DNA of 64,000 nt from Planobispora rosea (GTDB taxonomy: Bacteria > Actinomycetota > Actinomycetes > Streptosporangiales > Streptosporangiaceae): the NCBI RefSeq assembly GCF_014648175.1, contig NZ_BMQP01000036.1:1-64000 (forward strand). The letters are read 5' to 3'. The translations under genes were made by a program, and so were the position numbers. How positions within the stretch are numbered: position 1 is the stretch's first letter; each line of letters starts with the position of its first letter. The notes under the pieces were generated by a model. It ran no database searches. It had not been told where the DNA came from and saw only the letters and a program-made list of their open reading frames with translations. Shown piece by piece: positions 51,234 through 59,226 of this stretch.

Positions 51234-51277
51234 TAAGGCCGACTTAAGGGTGATTTAAGGTTCTTTTAAGCCTGGGG
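51234..51277 (-). promoter_or_regulatory. Four 11-bp direct repeats upstream of protein 3
   Basis: On the plus strand TAAGG/TAAGC recurs at 51234, 51245, 51256 and 51267 at exactly 11-base spacing, each unit ending in T before the next (TTAAGG). This spacing is typical of sites for OmpR/PhoB-type response regulators. It lies about 100-140 bases upstream of gene 3 and touches the stop of gene 4 (51266). Confidence 0.65.
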
Positions 51278-52441
51278 GGCTCGCTGGCTCTCCGCCCAGC
51301 GGTAGACCACGTAGGTCGAGGCGATGAAGTACGGCGAGGAGATCAGGTCGTAGCGCCGGTCGACGTCGGTGTCCCAGGCGAAGCTGTTGACGCCGTTGAG
51401 GTAGCCGAGGGCGCTCTTGGGGTCGTAGTCGACCAGCCAGGGGCCGCCGCTCGCCCCGGCGGTGAACGGGCACTTCAGCGCGAGCCCGTGCTCCACGAGA
51501 CGGGTGGGGGCGACCTGCGTGCGGGTGCGTCCGGCGCAGTACTTCAGGTTCTGCCCGTCGTACGGCCTGCTCCCGTCGTTGTGCGCGGCCGCGGGGTAGC
51601 CGAAGGCGTAGGTGAGCAGGCCGGTGCCGCGCCGGGTCGTCAGGCCCTGGCCGCCGACGTTGTCCTCCAGGCTGCCGACGGACTCCATCTCGTATGTGCC
51701 CGCGGCCTTGCCCGGCTTCCACCGGAACCCGTCGTGGACGGAGACGAAGGCGTAGTCGTAGTCGTAGTCGCCCCAGGCGGCGAAGCGGTCGTGCAGGTTG
51801 AGGGAGTGCCCGACGTAGATGCCGTACGGCGTGGCGCCCTTGTCGTAGCCCGGAATGAAGATCCAGTACTCGGCGGGCCTGCCCAGCTTGGCGTCGTAGA
51901 CGCAGTGGGCCGCCGTCGCGACGAGGTTGCGGTTGGCGGAGGCCACCGAGGAGGCGGAGCACCAGTAGTCCTTGTCCCCGATCCGGAAGAACACCTTCCC
52001 CACGGTGATCGGGGAGGTTCCGGCGGTGGAGTGGCGCTGCTTCGGGAGCGTCGGCCTGATCGTCTGTGGCGTGCCGGTCTTGACCGGGGTGGTGGCGGTG
52101 GCCGTGGTGGCGGTGTCCTCACCGCCGGACGCCGCGCCGGTGGCCGTACCGCCGGTGGGCGTGGGCGAGGCGGGGGCCGAGGAGGGCGTGCTCTCGGTGG
52201 GCTTGACCTCGGGCGTCGCGGGGTTGTGGTCCTGGGCCTTCTTGAGCCGGGCCGGGTTCCAGTACTCCGCGATCCGCTTCATGTCCGCGCTGCTCTTGGT
52301 CAGCGTGACGGAGGTGATGCTGCTGGGCGCCGAGCCGTGTGGGTCGGCCGCGGCACTCCCGGGGAACGCGGATGCCGCCGTCGCACAGGCGGCGAGCAGC
52401 GCGCCCAGAGCGGTCGCCAGTCGCCGTGCGCGGGGAGACAT
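51266..52441 (-). CDS. Secreted trypsin-like serine protease 4, short form
   Basis: 391 residues from ATG 52441. Signal peptide to about GSAAA (32). The pro-region differs from the others: a Thr/Pro/Ala/Ser-rich stretch (about 75-145) replaces the DGKxGxVxPIG motif. Triad complete: His179 (TAAHCVYD), Asp229 (DYDYAFV), Ser331 (GASGGPW). The insertion is absent (VHDGFRWKPGKAAGTYEMESVGSLEDNVGG). Both Cys pairs are kept. Probably an active extracellular endopeptidase. Confidence 0.9.
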   Translation of the reverse strand: MSPRARRLATALGALLAACATAASAFPGSAAADPHGSAPSSITSVTLTKSSADMKRIAEYWNPARLKKAQDHNPATPEVKPTESTPSSAPASPTPTGGTATGAASGGEDTATTATATTPVKTGTPQTIRPTLPKQRHSTAGTSPITVGKVFFRIGDKDYWCSASSVASANRNLVATAAHCVYDAKLGRPAEYWIFIPGYDKGATPYGIYVGHSLNLHDRFAAWGDYDYDYAFVSVHDGFRWKPGKAAGTYEMESVGSLEDNVGGQGLTTRRGTGLLTYAFGYPAAAHNDGSRPYDGQNLKYCAGRTRTQVAPTRLVEHGLALKCPFTAGASGGPWLVDYDPKSALGYLNGVNSFAWDTDVDRRYDLISSPYFIASTYVVYRWAESQRAPQA

Positions 52442-52600
52442 GAGGAGCGTTCCTTCCGACTCAAGGAGCCACCAGAGGTAGTAAAGACTGATTTTTCCAG
52501 ATCTATTTAGTTTTGGGCAGCTAGACGGACCGAGCCGCACTGCTCCCACCATCCGGCCAACCTAACGGCCGGCTGTGTAAGCGCCCCGTGAAGTGGCGGA

Positions 52601-52627
52601 AGGGACCCGGGTACGTCCCGGGTCCCT
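52601..52627 (-). terminator. Terminator after secreted protease 5
   Basis: Perfect 11-bp stem (AGGGACCCGGG, loop TACGT, complement). A second hairpin (GCTCCCCGG / CCGGGGAGC, 52656-52679) lies between it and the gene, so there are two in tandem. Confidence 0.85.
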
Positions 52628-52707
52628 CATGCTCCACGCTGTCCGGCTCTCCGGTGCTCCCCGGCCGGGACCGGGGAGCGGTCAGGACGGGGAGCGCCGG
52701 GCGAGGG

Positions 52708-54297
52708 TCAGGAGACGGGGAACTTCCCGGTCCACAGGTTGGCGGCGTACTTGTAGATGCCGTAGGTCTCACCGTCGAAGTACGGGGTGGTGACCCGGTC
52801 GTAGCGGCGGTTGTTGTCGCTGTCGATCGTGAGGCTCACGACGCCGTTGAGGTAACCGATCCGCTTGCTGCTGCGGTACTGCAGCAGGAACGGGCCGCCG
52901 CTGGCGCCCGGGGTGAAGGCGCACTTGATGGCCTGGTGCTCCTGCGCCTTGTAGGCCGGGACGTCGGGGGCGTTGCCGGTCGTGCCGTAGCACCACTTCA
53001 TGGTGTGGCCGGTGTAGACCTTGTCGCCGTCCAGGTGCGCGGCGGCCGGGTAGCCGAAGGCGAAGACCTTCTTGCCGGTCTTCTGGTTCCAGGCGAAGCC
53101 CTGCCCGCCGACGTTGTCGCCCAGACGGCCGGCGTCGGCGAGGAGGATCACGTAGTACCGGGTGTGGAAGTACAGCTCCTTCACCGTGGTCTTGACCCAC
53201 CTCTTCACGAAGTACTGGGTCTTGTACCAGGCGATCTCGGTGCCGTTGACGTCCTTGACGGCTTCCAGTTTGCCGAGGAACCTGCCGGCGGCCTTCTCCT
53301 TGAGCAGCGTGTCGTACTGCTCCTTGCTGATGCCGACCTTGCCCTTGTCGTCGCTGAAGCGCTCGAACTTGGCGCCGTTGTCCAGGCCGGCAGGGGCCTT
53401 GGCGTAGTCGTAGGAGGTGACCTCGACCGCGGTCAGCTTGACGCCGCCCCGGCCGTCCTTGATGTAGTCCTCGAGGTACTTGTCGGCGTCATCCGGCTTG
53501 CCGACCGTCTCCACGGTCGGGTCGGCCAGCTTCTTCCAGTACGGGCCCAGCTGGCCGTACTTGGCGAAGCCCTTCTCGAACTCGTCCTGGGTGATCGGCT
53601 TGTCCTCGGTGTACTTGAAGCCCTTGGCCTTCTCGTACTCCGCGCCGGTGACCTCCTTGACGCCCGTCTGCTTGATGCCGTTGTAGACGTTGACGAAGGC
53701 GTAGTCGCGGTCGTAGTCCTCGTAGACGTCGAAGTCGTAGTGCATGTTGACCTTGGCACCGACGTAGATGCCCCAGGGGGCCTTGCCCTGGTGGTAGCCG
53801 GGGATGAACACGAAGTTGCTGAACGGCTTGTTCGTGTCGGTGTCGTAGACGCAGTGGCCCGCGGTGGCGACCAGGTTGCGGTACTTCGACTGCACCGAGG
53901 AACCGGAGCACCAGCGCTCACGGCCCTTGTCGTCGAGGAAGAAGACCTTGCCCACGGTGGTGGGCAGGTTGACGTTGCGGGAACGGCCCGCGGACTTGCC
54001 CTCCTCGCCGATCGGCGCGACGGTGCCGGCCTTGCCGTCGGCGGAGGCCCGGGAGGCGCCCGCCCGCAGCTTGCCGGAGGCGGTGCTCTCGGCGACGTAG
54101 GTCGTGGCGGACTTCAGCTTCGAGGGGGTCCAGTAGCCCGCGATGGCCTTCGCGTTACCGGAAGCGGCGAGAGCCACGGTCTTGCGGTCAGGCGCGGCGG
54201 CCTGGGCGGTACCGGCGGCGAGGGTGGCGCCGATCATGGAGGTGGCCGCCAGGGCTCCGCCGAGGGGCAGGGCCAGGCGCTTGGCTCGGGAGTTCAC
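52708..54297 (-). CDS. Secreted trypsin-like serine protease 5, long form
   Basis: 529 residues. Signal peptide MNSRAKRLALPLGGALAATS..., cleavage near TAQA (33); pro-region SADGKAGTVAPIGEE. Triad complete: His148, Asp198 (DRDYAFV), Ser466 (GASGGPF). Insertion of ~165-180 residues shared with proteins 1 and 2 (KEQYDTLLKEKAAGRFLGKL, EIAWYKTQYFVKRWVK). Ends in NLWTGKFPVS. It is divergent from the SSI-type inhibitor gene across a 317-base region, which suggests joint control. Confidence 0.9.
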   Translation of the reverse strand: MNSRAKRLALPLGGALAATSMIGATLAAGTAQAAAPDRKTVALAASGNAKAIAGYWTPSKLKSATTYVAESTASGKLRAGASRASADGKAGTVAPIGEEGKSAGRSRNVNLPTTVGKVFFLDDKGRERWCSGSSVQSKYRNLVATAGHCVYDTDTNKPFSNFVFIPGYHQGKAPWGIYVGAKVNMHYDFDVYEDYDRDYAFVNVYNGIKQTGVKEVTGAEYEKAKGFKYTEDKPITQDEFEKGFAKYGQLGPYWKKLADPTVETVGKPDDADKYLEDYIKDGRGGVKLTAVEVTSYDYAKAPAGLDNGAKFERFSDDKGKVGISKEQYDTLLKEKAAGRFLGKLEAVKDVNGTEIAWYKTQYFVKRWVKTTVKELYFHTRYYVILLADAGRLGDNVGGQGFAWNQKTGKKVFAFGYPAAAHLDGDKVYTGHTMKWCYGTTGNAPDVPAYKAQEHQAIKCAFTPGASGGPFLLQYRSSKRIGYLNGVVSLTIDSDNNRRYDRVTTPYFDGETYGIYKYAANLWTGKFPVS

Positions 54298-54614
54298 AGT
54301 AGCTCCTTCTTTGTCATGAGCCTCTCGGGACTCGGCTCACGCATGCGTAAAGAGACAAGACGAGACCGTAGCCCGTAAAGATGCCTTAAAGAGGCATAAA
54401 TCAGACATTCAAAGAAGACCGTTACTTCTTCGTTATGAAAATCATGGAACCGGGAGGTGTGTGGCCAACGTCTGATCTACCTTTCCTTGATCGATATGTT
54501 CCGTGCGCCGTACTACCTCGCTGATCTGCGGAAACGCCGGGCCGGATGGTTGCCCGGCCGGGCCCGCCCGGCCAGGATTGGAACGATCGACGTCACACGA
54601 AATCGGGGGGTTCC
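54298..54614. promoter_or_regulatory. Shared divergent region of protease 5 and the SSI-type inhibitor
   Basis: No gene is seen in 317 bases. TAAA(G) recurs at 54376, 54387 and 54397 (11- then 10-base spacing), and a further GTAAAG at 54347 reads CTTTAC on the protease strand. CTTTAC also occurs 40-50 bases before the starts of proteases 2 and 4. These are candidate shared promoter elements; function is inferred. Confidence 0.4.
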
Positions 54615-55022
54615 ATGCGACGTCTTCTCGTTCTGGCCGCGACCGCGCCTCTTCTGCTCTCCGGTACGGCCTCCGCCGCCACACCGTCCTCTCCGCACAG
54701 CGCGGCCGCCACGGAGAAGTCGTTCATGCTCGCCGTCGCGGACGACAACCAGGACCTGCTCGCGGGGCGGTACGCGGTACTCCGGTGCGACCCTCCGGGC
54801 GGCACGCACCGCAAGGCGACCAAGGCGTGCGAGGCGCTGGAGGCGGCCGGCGGGAACCCGGCCGACGTCGCCCGGGACCGCAGGCGGACGTGCACCACCG
54901 AGTACAAGCCGGTCAAGGCGTTCGCGGTCGGCACCTGGAACGGCGAGGACATCATCTTCGAGCACACCTACGGCAACTTCTGCGCGATGCTCGCCGCCAC
55001 CGGCCCGGTCTTCGACTTCTGA
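54615..55022 (+). CDS. Subtilisin inhibitor-like (SSI family) secreted protease inhibitor
   Basis: 135 residues with a Sec signal peptide (to about ASA, 21). The mature part matches the Streptomyces subtilisin inhibitor fold: LRCDPPGGTH, ACEALEAAGGNP, TCTTEYKPV, VGTWNGEDIIFEHTYGNFC and ending VFDF. Cys58, Cys72, Cys93 and Cys123 form the two expected disulfides. By alignment with SSI (P1 = Met73), the reactive bond is Thr95-Glu96, so P1 is Thr, unlike the Met/Lys/Arg usual in the family. ATG 54615 follows a G-rich RBS. It lies inside the protease array. Confidence 0.88.
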   Translation: MRRLLVLAATAPLLLSGTASAATPSSPHSAAATEKSFMLAVADDNQDLLAGRYAVLRCDPPGGTHRKATKACEALEAAGGNPADVARDRRRTCTTEYKPVKAFAVGTWNGEDIIFEHTYGNFCAMLAATGPVFDF

Positions 55023-55044
55023 GCCCGGCGCACCCCGCAGCGGA

Positions 55045-55074
55045 AAGGGCCCGATCCGGATGGATCGGGCCCTT
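55045..55074. terminator. Bidirectional terminator between SSI gene and protease 6
   Basis: A perfect 13-bp inverted repeat (AAGGGCCCGATCC, loop GGAT, complement) lies 22 bases after the inhibitor gene and 72 bases after the convergent protease 6 stop. Confidence 0.88.
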
Positions 55075-55146
55075 CGCCGTCGGATCCCGGTCCCGGGCCG
55101 GCCGAATGGCCTGACGGTCGGCCCGGTCACGTGCTATCCGGTGGCG

Positions 55147-56262
55147 CTACTTGGTCCAGCGGTTGGCCGCGACCTTGTAGACCTTGTAGGTGTCGCCGTT
55201 GAAGTACGGCGAGGAGATGTGGTCGTACCGGTCGTTCTTGTCGGTGTCCCAGGCGACGCTGTTGACGCCGACCAGGTAACCGGTCCGGCTGGAGTTCTTG
55301 TACTTCAGCAGCCACGGGCCGCCGCTGGCGCCCGCGGTGAAGGCGCACCGGAAGCCGATGTGCTCCTGGATGTTGTACCGCGGAGCGGCCGGCATGGCGC
55401 CGGTGGTGCCGTAGCACCACTTCATGGTGCGGCCGGTGTAGGGCTTGTCGCCGTCGGGGTGCGGGCCGGCCGGGTAGCCGAAGGAGAAGACCTTGCTCTT
55501 CACCTTCTGGTTCCAGGCGAAGCCCTGGCCGCCGACGTTGTCGCCGAGCCGGCCGACGTTGGTGAAGACCGGCTTCCACTTGCCGTCCTTGCCCTTCTCC
55601 CACTTCACCTTGAAGCCGGAGTGGACGTTGACGAAGGCGTAGTCGAAGTCGTAGTCCTCCTTCACGACGAAGTCGTCGTGGGCGTGGAAGGTGTGGGCGG
55701 CGTAGATGCCGTAGGGGTTCTTGCCGTTCCACGCCTGGTCGCCGTCCCAGTAGGACGGGATGAAGACCCAGTTGTCGTAGAACTGGTTGGTCTTCACGTC
55801 GTAGACGCAATGCGCCGAGGTGGCGACCACGTTGCGGTACTTGCCCTGGACCGAGCTGCCGGAGCAGTACTTCCAGCTCTTCGGGTCCAGCGGGTTGGCC
55901 TTGGGCAGGGTGAAGAAGACCCGGCCGACGGTGTTGGGCAGGTTGACCTGCTTGCTCTTGGGCGACTTGGCGCCCTCCTGGCCGATCGGCGGGACCGACC
56001 CGGGCTTGCCGTCGGGGCCGGCGGCCGTGGAGGCCTTGCCCTTGCCGCTCAGGTCGATGTCGCCGGTGGCGTCGGTGGCCTTGCGCATGCGGTCGGGTGA
56101 CCAGAAGGAGGTGGCCTGGGAGGCCGACTCCGAGGCGGTCGAGGTGACCACGTCGGCGGGAGCGGCCGTGGCGCCCGCACCGGTGCTGGTGGCGCCCATC
56201 GCTCCGGCGACCATGAGGAGGCCGGTGAGGGGGATCGCGAGGCGCCGTGCTCGGGAAATCAA
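55147..56262 (-). CDS. Secreted trypsin-like serine protease 6, short form
   Basis: 371 residues. Signal peptide MISRARRLAIPLTGLLMVAG..., pro-region with GPDGKPGSVPPIGQE. Triad complete: His151 (TSAHCVYD), Asp207 (DFDYAFV), Ser313 (GASGGPW). No long insertion; instead VHSGFKVKWEKGKDGKWKPV joins TNVGRLGDNVGG. A unique loop (SYWDGDQAWNGKNP) lies between His and Asp. Outermost member of the array; upstream region 56263-56580 is otherwise gene-free. Confidence 0.9.
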   Translation of the reverse strand: MISRARRLAIPLTGLLMVAGAMGATSTGAGATAAPADVVTSTASESASQATSFWSPDRMRKATDATGDIDLSGKGKASTAAGPDGKPGSVPPIGQEGAKSPKSKQVNLPNTVGRVFFTLPKANPLDPKSWKYCSGSSVQGKYRNVVATSAHCVYDVKTNQFYDNWVFIPSYWDGDQAWNGKNPYGIYAAHTFHAHDDFVVKEDYDFDYAFVNVHSGFKVKWEKGKDGKWKPVFTNVGRLGDNVGGQGFAWNQKVKSKVFSFGYPAGPHPDGDKPYTGRTMKWCYGTTGAMPAAPRYNIQEHIGFRCAFTAGASGGPWLLKYKNSSRTGYLVGVNSVAWDTDKNDRYDHISSPYFNGDTYKVYKVAANRWTK

Positions 56263-56580
56263 TGGAGCTCCTTTCGTCCTCGGCGGCGGGCGGGACTTCC
56301 CGTCGCCAGGAAAACGATCGGAACGCTACTGAATGGATCAAGCGCTCGGCCAGGAATTGACGGGAAAAAGTCTGGAACGGTTCCCTTCGATGCGAACCCG
56401 TTATTGATATGCCGCCCGGCTATAATTTAACGAAAAGGCATCACCGCAGCTCACGCAGGTCTTCTGGTGTGTGGTCGAGCATCTCCGGCACCATTCGCAA
56501 CAGGCGGCATAAAAGTTTTCCCGAATAACTCGGGAAACTCCGGTCTAGTAAACCGAATGACGTTCTGGTTGCATGTCCCC
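56263..56580. other. Divergent intergenic region, protease 6 / thiolase-like gene
   Basis: 318 bases with no gene. AT-rich for this genome around 56400-56440 (TTATTGATATG and GGCTATAATTTAACG), which suggests promoters; no specific motif is assigned. Confidence 0.4.
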
Positions 56581-58089
56581 ATGAGCGTGGACCCCCGAAC
56601 TCCCTGCCTCGTCGGTGTCGCCCAGCACACCGTCCGCGACCAGCCCGGGCCGGAGCCCCTGGACCTGTGGGAGCTGGCCGCCCGCCGCGCCGCCGCCGAC
56701 GCCGGAGCCCCCGGCCTGCTGGAACGGCTCGACTCGATCCAGATCGTCTACACGGAGTCCTGGCAGTACGACGACCCGGTGGCCCGGCTCGCCGAGCGCG
56801 TCAAGGCCGAGCCCCGTCACCGCGCCTACTCCACGGTGAGCGGCACGGCCCCGCAGACGCTCCTGGGAACGGCCGCCGCCGCGATCGCGGCGGGGGAGAT
56901 GGACGCGGCGCTGGTCACCGGGGCCGAGGCGCTCGCCACGCGCAGGGCGCTGCGCCGGGCGGGGGAGCGGCCGGCCTGGAGTCACCGGGCCGACCCCCGG
57001 CGCCCCTACGGCTGGGAACGCCCGCCGCACCCGGCCGAGCTGGCCCACGGGCTCTTCCTGCCCGTGCACACCTACCCGATCATGGAGTCCGCGCGCCGCG
57101 CCGCGGCCGGGGAGGGCATCGAGGAGGAGTTCCGCGCCCGGGGCCGGATGATGGCTCCGATGACCCGCGTCGCCGCCGCCAACCCCCACGCCTGGCGCAG
57201 GACCGTGTACACCCCCGAGGAACTGGTCACCCCCTCGGCGGACAACCGGTTCGTGGGGTGGCCGTACACCCGCAGGACCGTCGCGCTCGCCGAGGTGGAC
57301 CAGGCCGCTGCCGTGATCATGGTCAGCGCCGGGCTCGCCGACCGGCTGGGCATCGCCCCGGAGCGGCGGATCTACCTGCGCGGCTGGGCCTACGCCGAGG
57401 ACACCTGGGAGGTCGCCGCCCGGCCGGTCCTGGGCGCGTCCCCGGCGATGGAGGCCGCGGCGCGGCAGGCCTTCGCTCGGGCGGGGACGGGGCCGGACGA
57501 CATCGGGGCGCTGGACCTCTACAGCTGCTTCGCGGTCGCGCTCCGCGCCGCCTGCGCCGCGACCGGCATCGACCCGCTGGACCCGCGGGGGCTGACGGTC
57601 ACCGGCGGCCTGCCGTACGCCGGGGCCCCGGTCAGCGTCTACGTCCTGCACTCCACCGCGGCGATGGCCGAGCGCCTGCGCGCCGAACCGGGCCCAGGAC
57701 CGAGCCACGGCCTGGTCACCGGGGTCGGGATGCACCTGACCAAGCACACCTACGCGATCTGGTCCACCGAACCGGCAGGCGGGCCGGGAGACGGGCGCGG
57801 CGCGGGACTCGCCGGGCTGCGGGACGCCGCCGCGGTCGTGCACAGCCCCGAGCCGGTCCCGATCGCCGATGTCTACGAGGGGACGGCGACCGTCGCCGGG
57901 TACACCGTCGCCCACGGCAAGGACGGCACGGCCGAGCACGGGATCCTCGTCGTGGACCTGCCGGACGGGGGCCGCGCCCACGCCCACGTCCGGCACCCCG
58001 ACCTGATCGCCGAGGCCGAGGCGGCCGAGCTCGTCGGCCGGGAGGTCCGCCTGACTCCCGACGGGCAGGTGAACGTCGCGATCTGGTGA
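56581..58089 (+). CDS. Thiolase-like protein with extra C-terminal domain (TLP1 type)
   Basis: 502 residues from ATG 56581. Thiolase fold (VGVAQHTV, DLWELAARRAAADAG, GAEALATRRALR, DLYSCFAVALRAAC, GLVTGVGMHLTKHTYAIW), then a ~75-residue C-terminal beta domain from about 425 (DVYEGTATVAGYTV...). The N-terminal nucleophilic Cys of true thiolases is missing: the corresponding segment reads YSTVSGTAPQTLLG. This combination fits the thiolase-like protein type 1 described from mycobacteria, which binds CoA ligands but lacks ordinary thiolase activity. Function unknown. Confidence 0.8.
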   Translation: MSVDPRTPCLVGVAQHTVRDQPGPEPLDLWELAARRAAADAGAPGLLERLDSIQIVYTESWQYDDPVARLAERVKAEPRHRAYSTVSGTAPQTLLGTAAAAIAAGEMDAALVTGAEALATRRALRRAGERPAWSHRADPRRPYGWERPPHPAELAHGLFLPVHTYPIMESARRAAAGEGIEEEFRARGRMMAPMTRVAAANPHAWRRTVYTPEELVTPSADNRFVGWPYTRRTVALAEVDQAAAVIMVSAGLADRLGIAPERRIYLRGWAYAEDTWEVAARPVLGASPAMEAAARQAFARAGTGPDDIGALDLYSCFAVALRAACAATGIDPLDPRGLTVTGGLPYAGAPVSVYVLHSTAAMAERLRAEPGPGPSHGLVTGVGMHLTKHTYAIWSTEPAGGPGDGRGAGLAGLRDAAAVVHSPEPVPIADVYEGTATVAGYTVAHGKDGTAEHGILVVDLPDGGRAHAHVRHPDLIAEAEAAELVGREVRLTPDGQVNVAIW

Positions 58090-58190
58090 TGGACCGAGTC
58101 GAATTCGTGACCGGCCGGGGCATGGTCTCTGCGCGCCCGGAGAGCTGAAGATGGGCCAAAGCCCAACTCCCGTGTGAGGCGGCCGGAGAC

Positions 58191-59087
58191 GTGGTCGGCG
58201 GCGGTCGGTACGACATCATCGAGGCGGAGGAGCCGCGGGGCCCGCGGCGATGGATCGGGATGGCGGTGCTGGCCGTGCTCCTGGCCGTCCCGGTCATCAG
58301 CCTGGTGGCCAGCCGGGAGCCCGCCGGACTCCCGCGGCTCCCGCCCCCGGCACCCGTGCCGACCGCCACGGTCGGGGAGCGCAGGCCCAACATCCTGCAC
58401 CCGCAGGTACGGCGCCGCGACGGCAGAGAGATCATCAACGTCGCCTTCCCCGACGGCAGCAGGGCCGAGATCAGCTATCCGGCGGGCGCCGGGCTCGCCG
58501 CCCTGGGGGCGCGCCCGGCCCAGATCGGCTGGCTGGACCAGGACGACAACTACGACCTCGTCCGCCGGCTGACCGCGCCGCCCGGCGGGGCCGCCGAGGT
58601 CGCCCGGGAGCGTCCGATGCTCCGGAACCTGGGCAAGCGGGTCACGCTCTGGAAGTCCTCCAGCTGGGACAGCGGCCAGCTCATGCTGTTCGACTTCGAC
58701 CCCTGGTCCCTGGCGCTGTTCGACGCCCCGCGACCGATGACCTTCGAACAGCGCATGATCTGGGCGGAGAACCTGCGCGGCAGGGTGACCGAGGACGGCT
58801 ATCTCGTTCTCAGCGCCAAACCTCCACTCGTGCTGGGGCGGCCGGGCCAGGTGGTCCGGGGGGAACAGGCCGGGCCGCAGCTCTGGTTCGGCGGCGGCCG
58901 GGAGACGCTGGTGGTGTTCGCGCCGATCCCGGGCTGCGACGCGCAGCGGGTCCGGCTCTCCATGGTCGAGGACCGCCGCCGCGCCTCCGTCGGCGTCTGC
59001 CGGAACGGGTTCTACATCGCGGCCTCGGGAACCGACGGGCACGTGCAACGGATCGTCGACGGCATCCGGATCGAACCGGAGGACTGA
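58191..59087 (+). CDS. Single-pass membrane protein, unknown function
   Basis: 298 residues. Short cytoplasmic N-terminus, one transmembrane helix (about 21-40), a Pro-rich linker and a ~230-residue extracellular domain with two Cys (PIPGCDAQ, VGVCRN), Trp-rich segments and a strand-rich pattern. It is not recognised. Starts at GTG 58191. Its last codons and stop form the first unit of an 18-bp tandem repeat. Confidence 0.75.
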   Translation: MVGGGRYDIIEAEEPRGPRRWIGMAVLAVLLAVPVISLVASREPAGLPRLPPPAPVPTATVGERRPNILHPQVRRRDGREIINVAFPDGSRAEISYPAGAGLAALGARPAQIGWLDQDDNYDLVRRLTAPPGGAAEVARERPMLRNLGKRVTLWKSSSWDSGQLMLFDFDPWSLALFDAPRPMTFEQRMIWAENLRGRVTEDGYLVLSAKPPLVLGRPGQVVRGEQAGPQLWFGGGRETLVVFAPIPGCDAQRVRLSMVEDRRRASVGVCRNGFYIAASGTDGHVQRIVDGIRIEPED

Positions 59088-59159
59088 ATCGGGCCGGAGG
59101 ACTGGATAGGGCCGGAGGACTGGATAGGGCCGGAGGACTGGATAGGGCCGGAGGACCGG
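59078..59159. repeat. 18-bp tandem repeat, about 4.5 units
   Basis: Units GGAGGACTGGATAGGGCC at 59096, 59114 and 59132 are identical. The first unit (59078-59095) differs by three bases and contains the TGA of the preceding gene; a partial unit starts at 59150. It fills the gap before the MDR gene. Confidence 0.95.
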
Positions 59160-59226
59160 TGCGCCGCCACGGGTGTCGGCGGGTCCGGCCGGGAGGAGGG
59201 CGGAGGCGGGGGCGTAGGGTGCGGCC

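Noticed and set aside
59078..59159. Tandem units as a possible CRISPR array
   Set aside because: Units are directly adjacent at 18 bp with no spacers; it is a simple tandem repeat.
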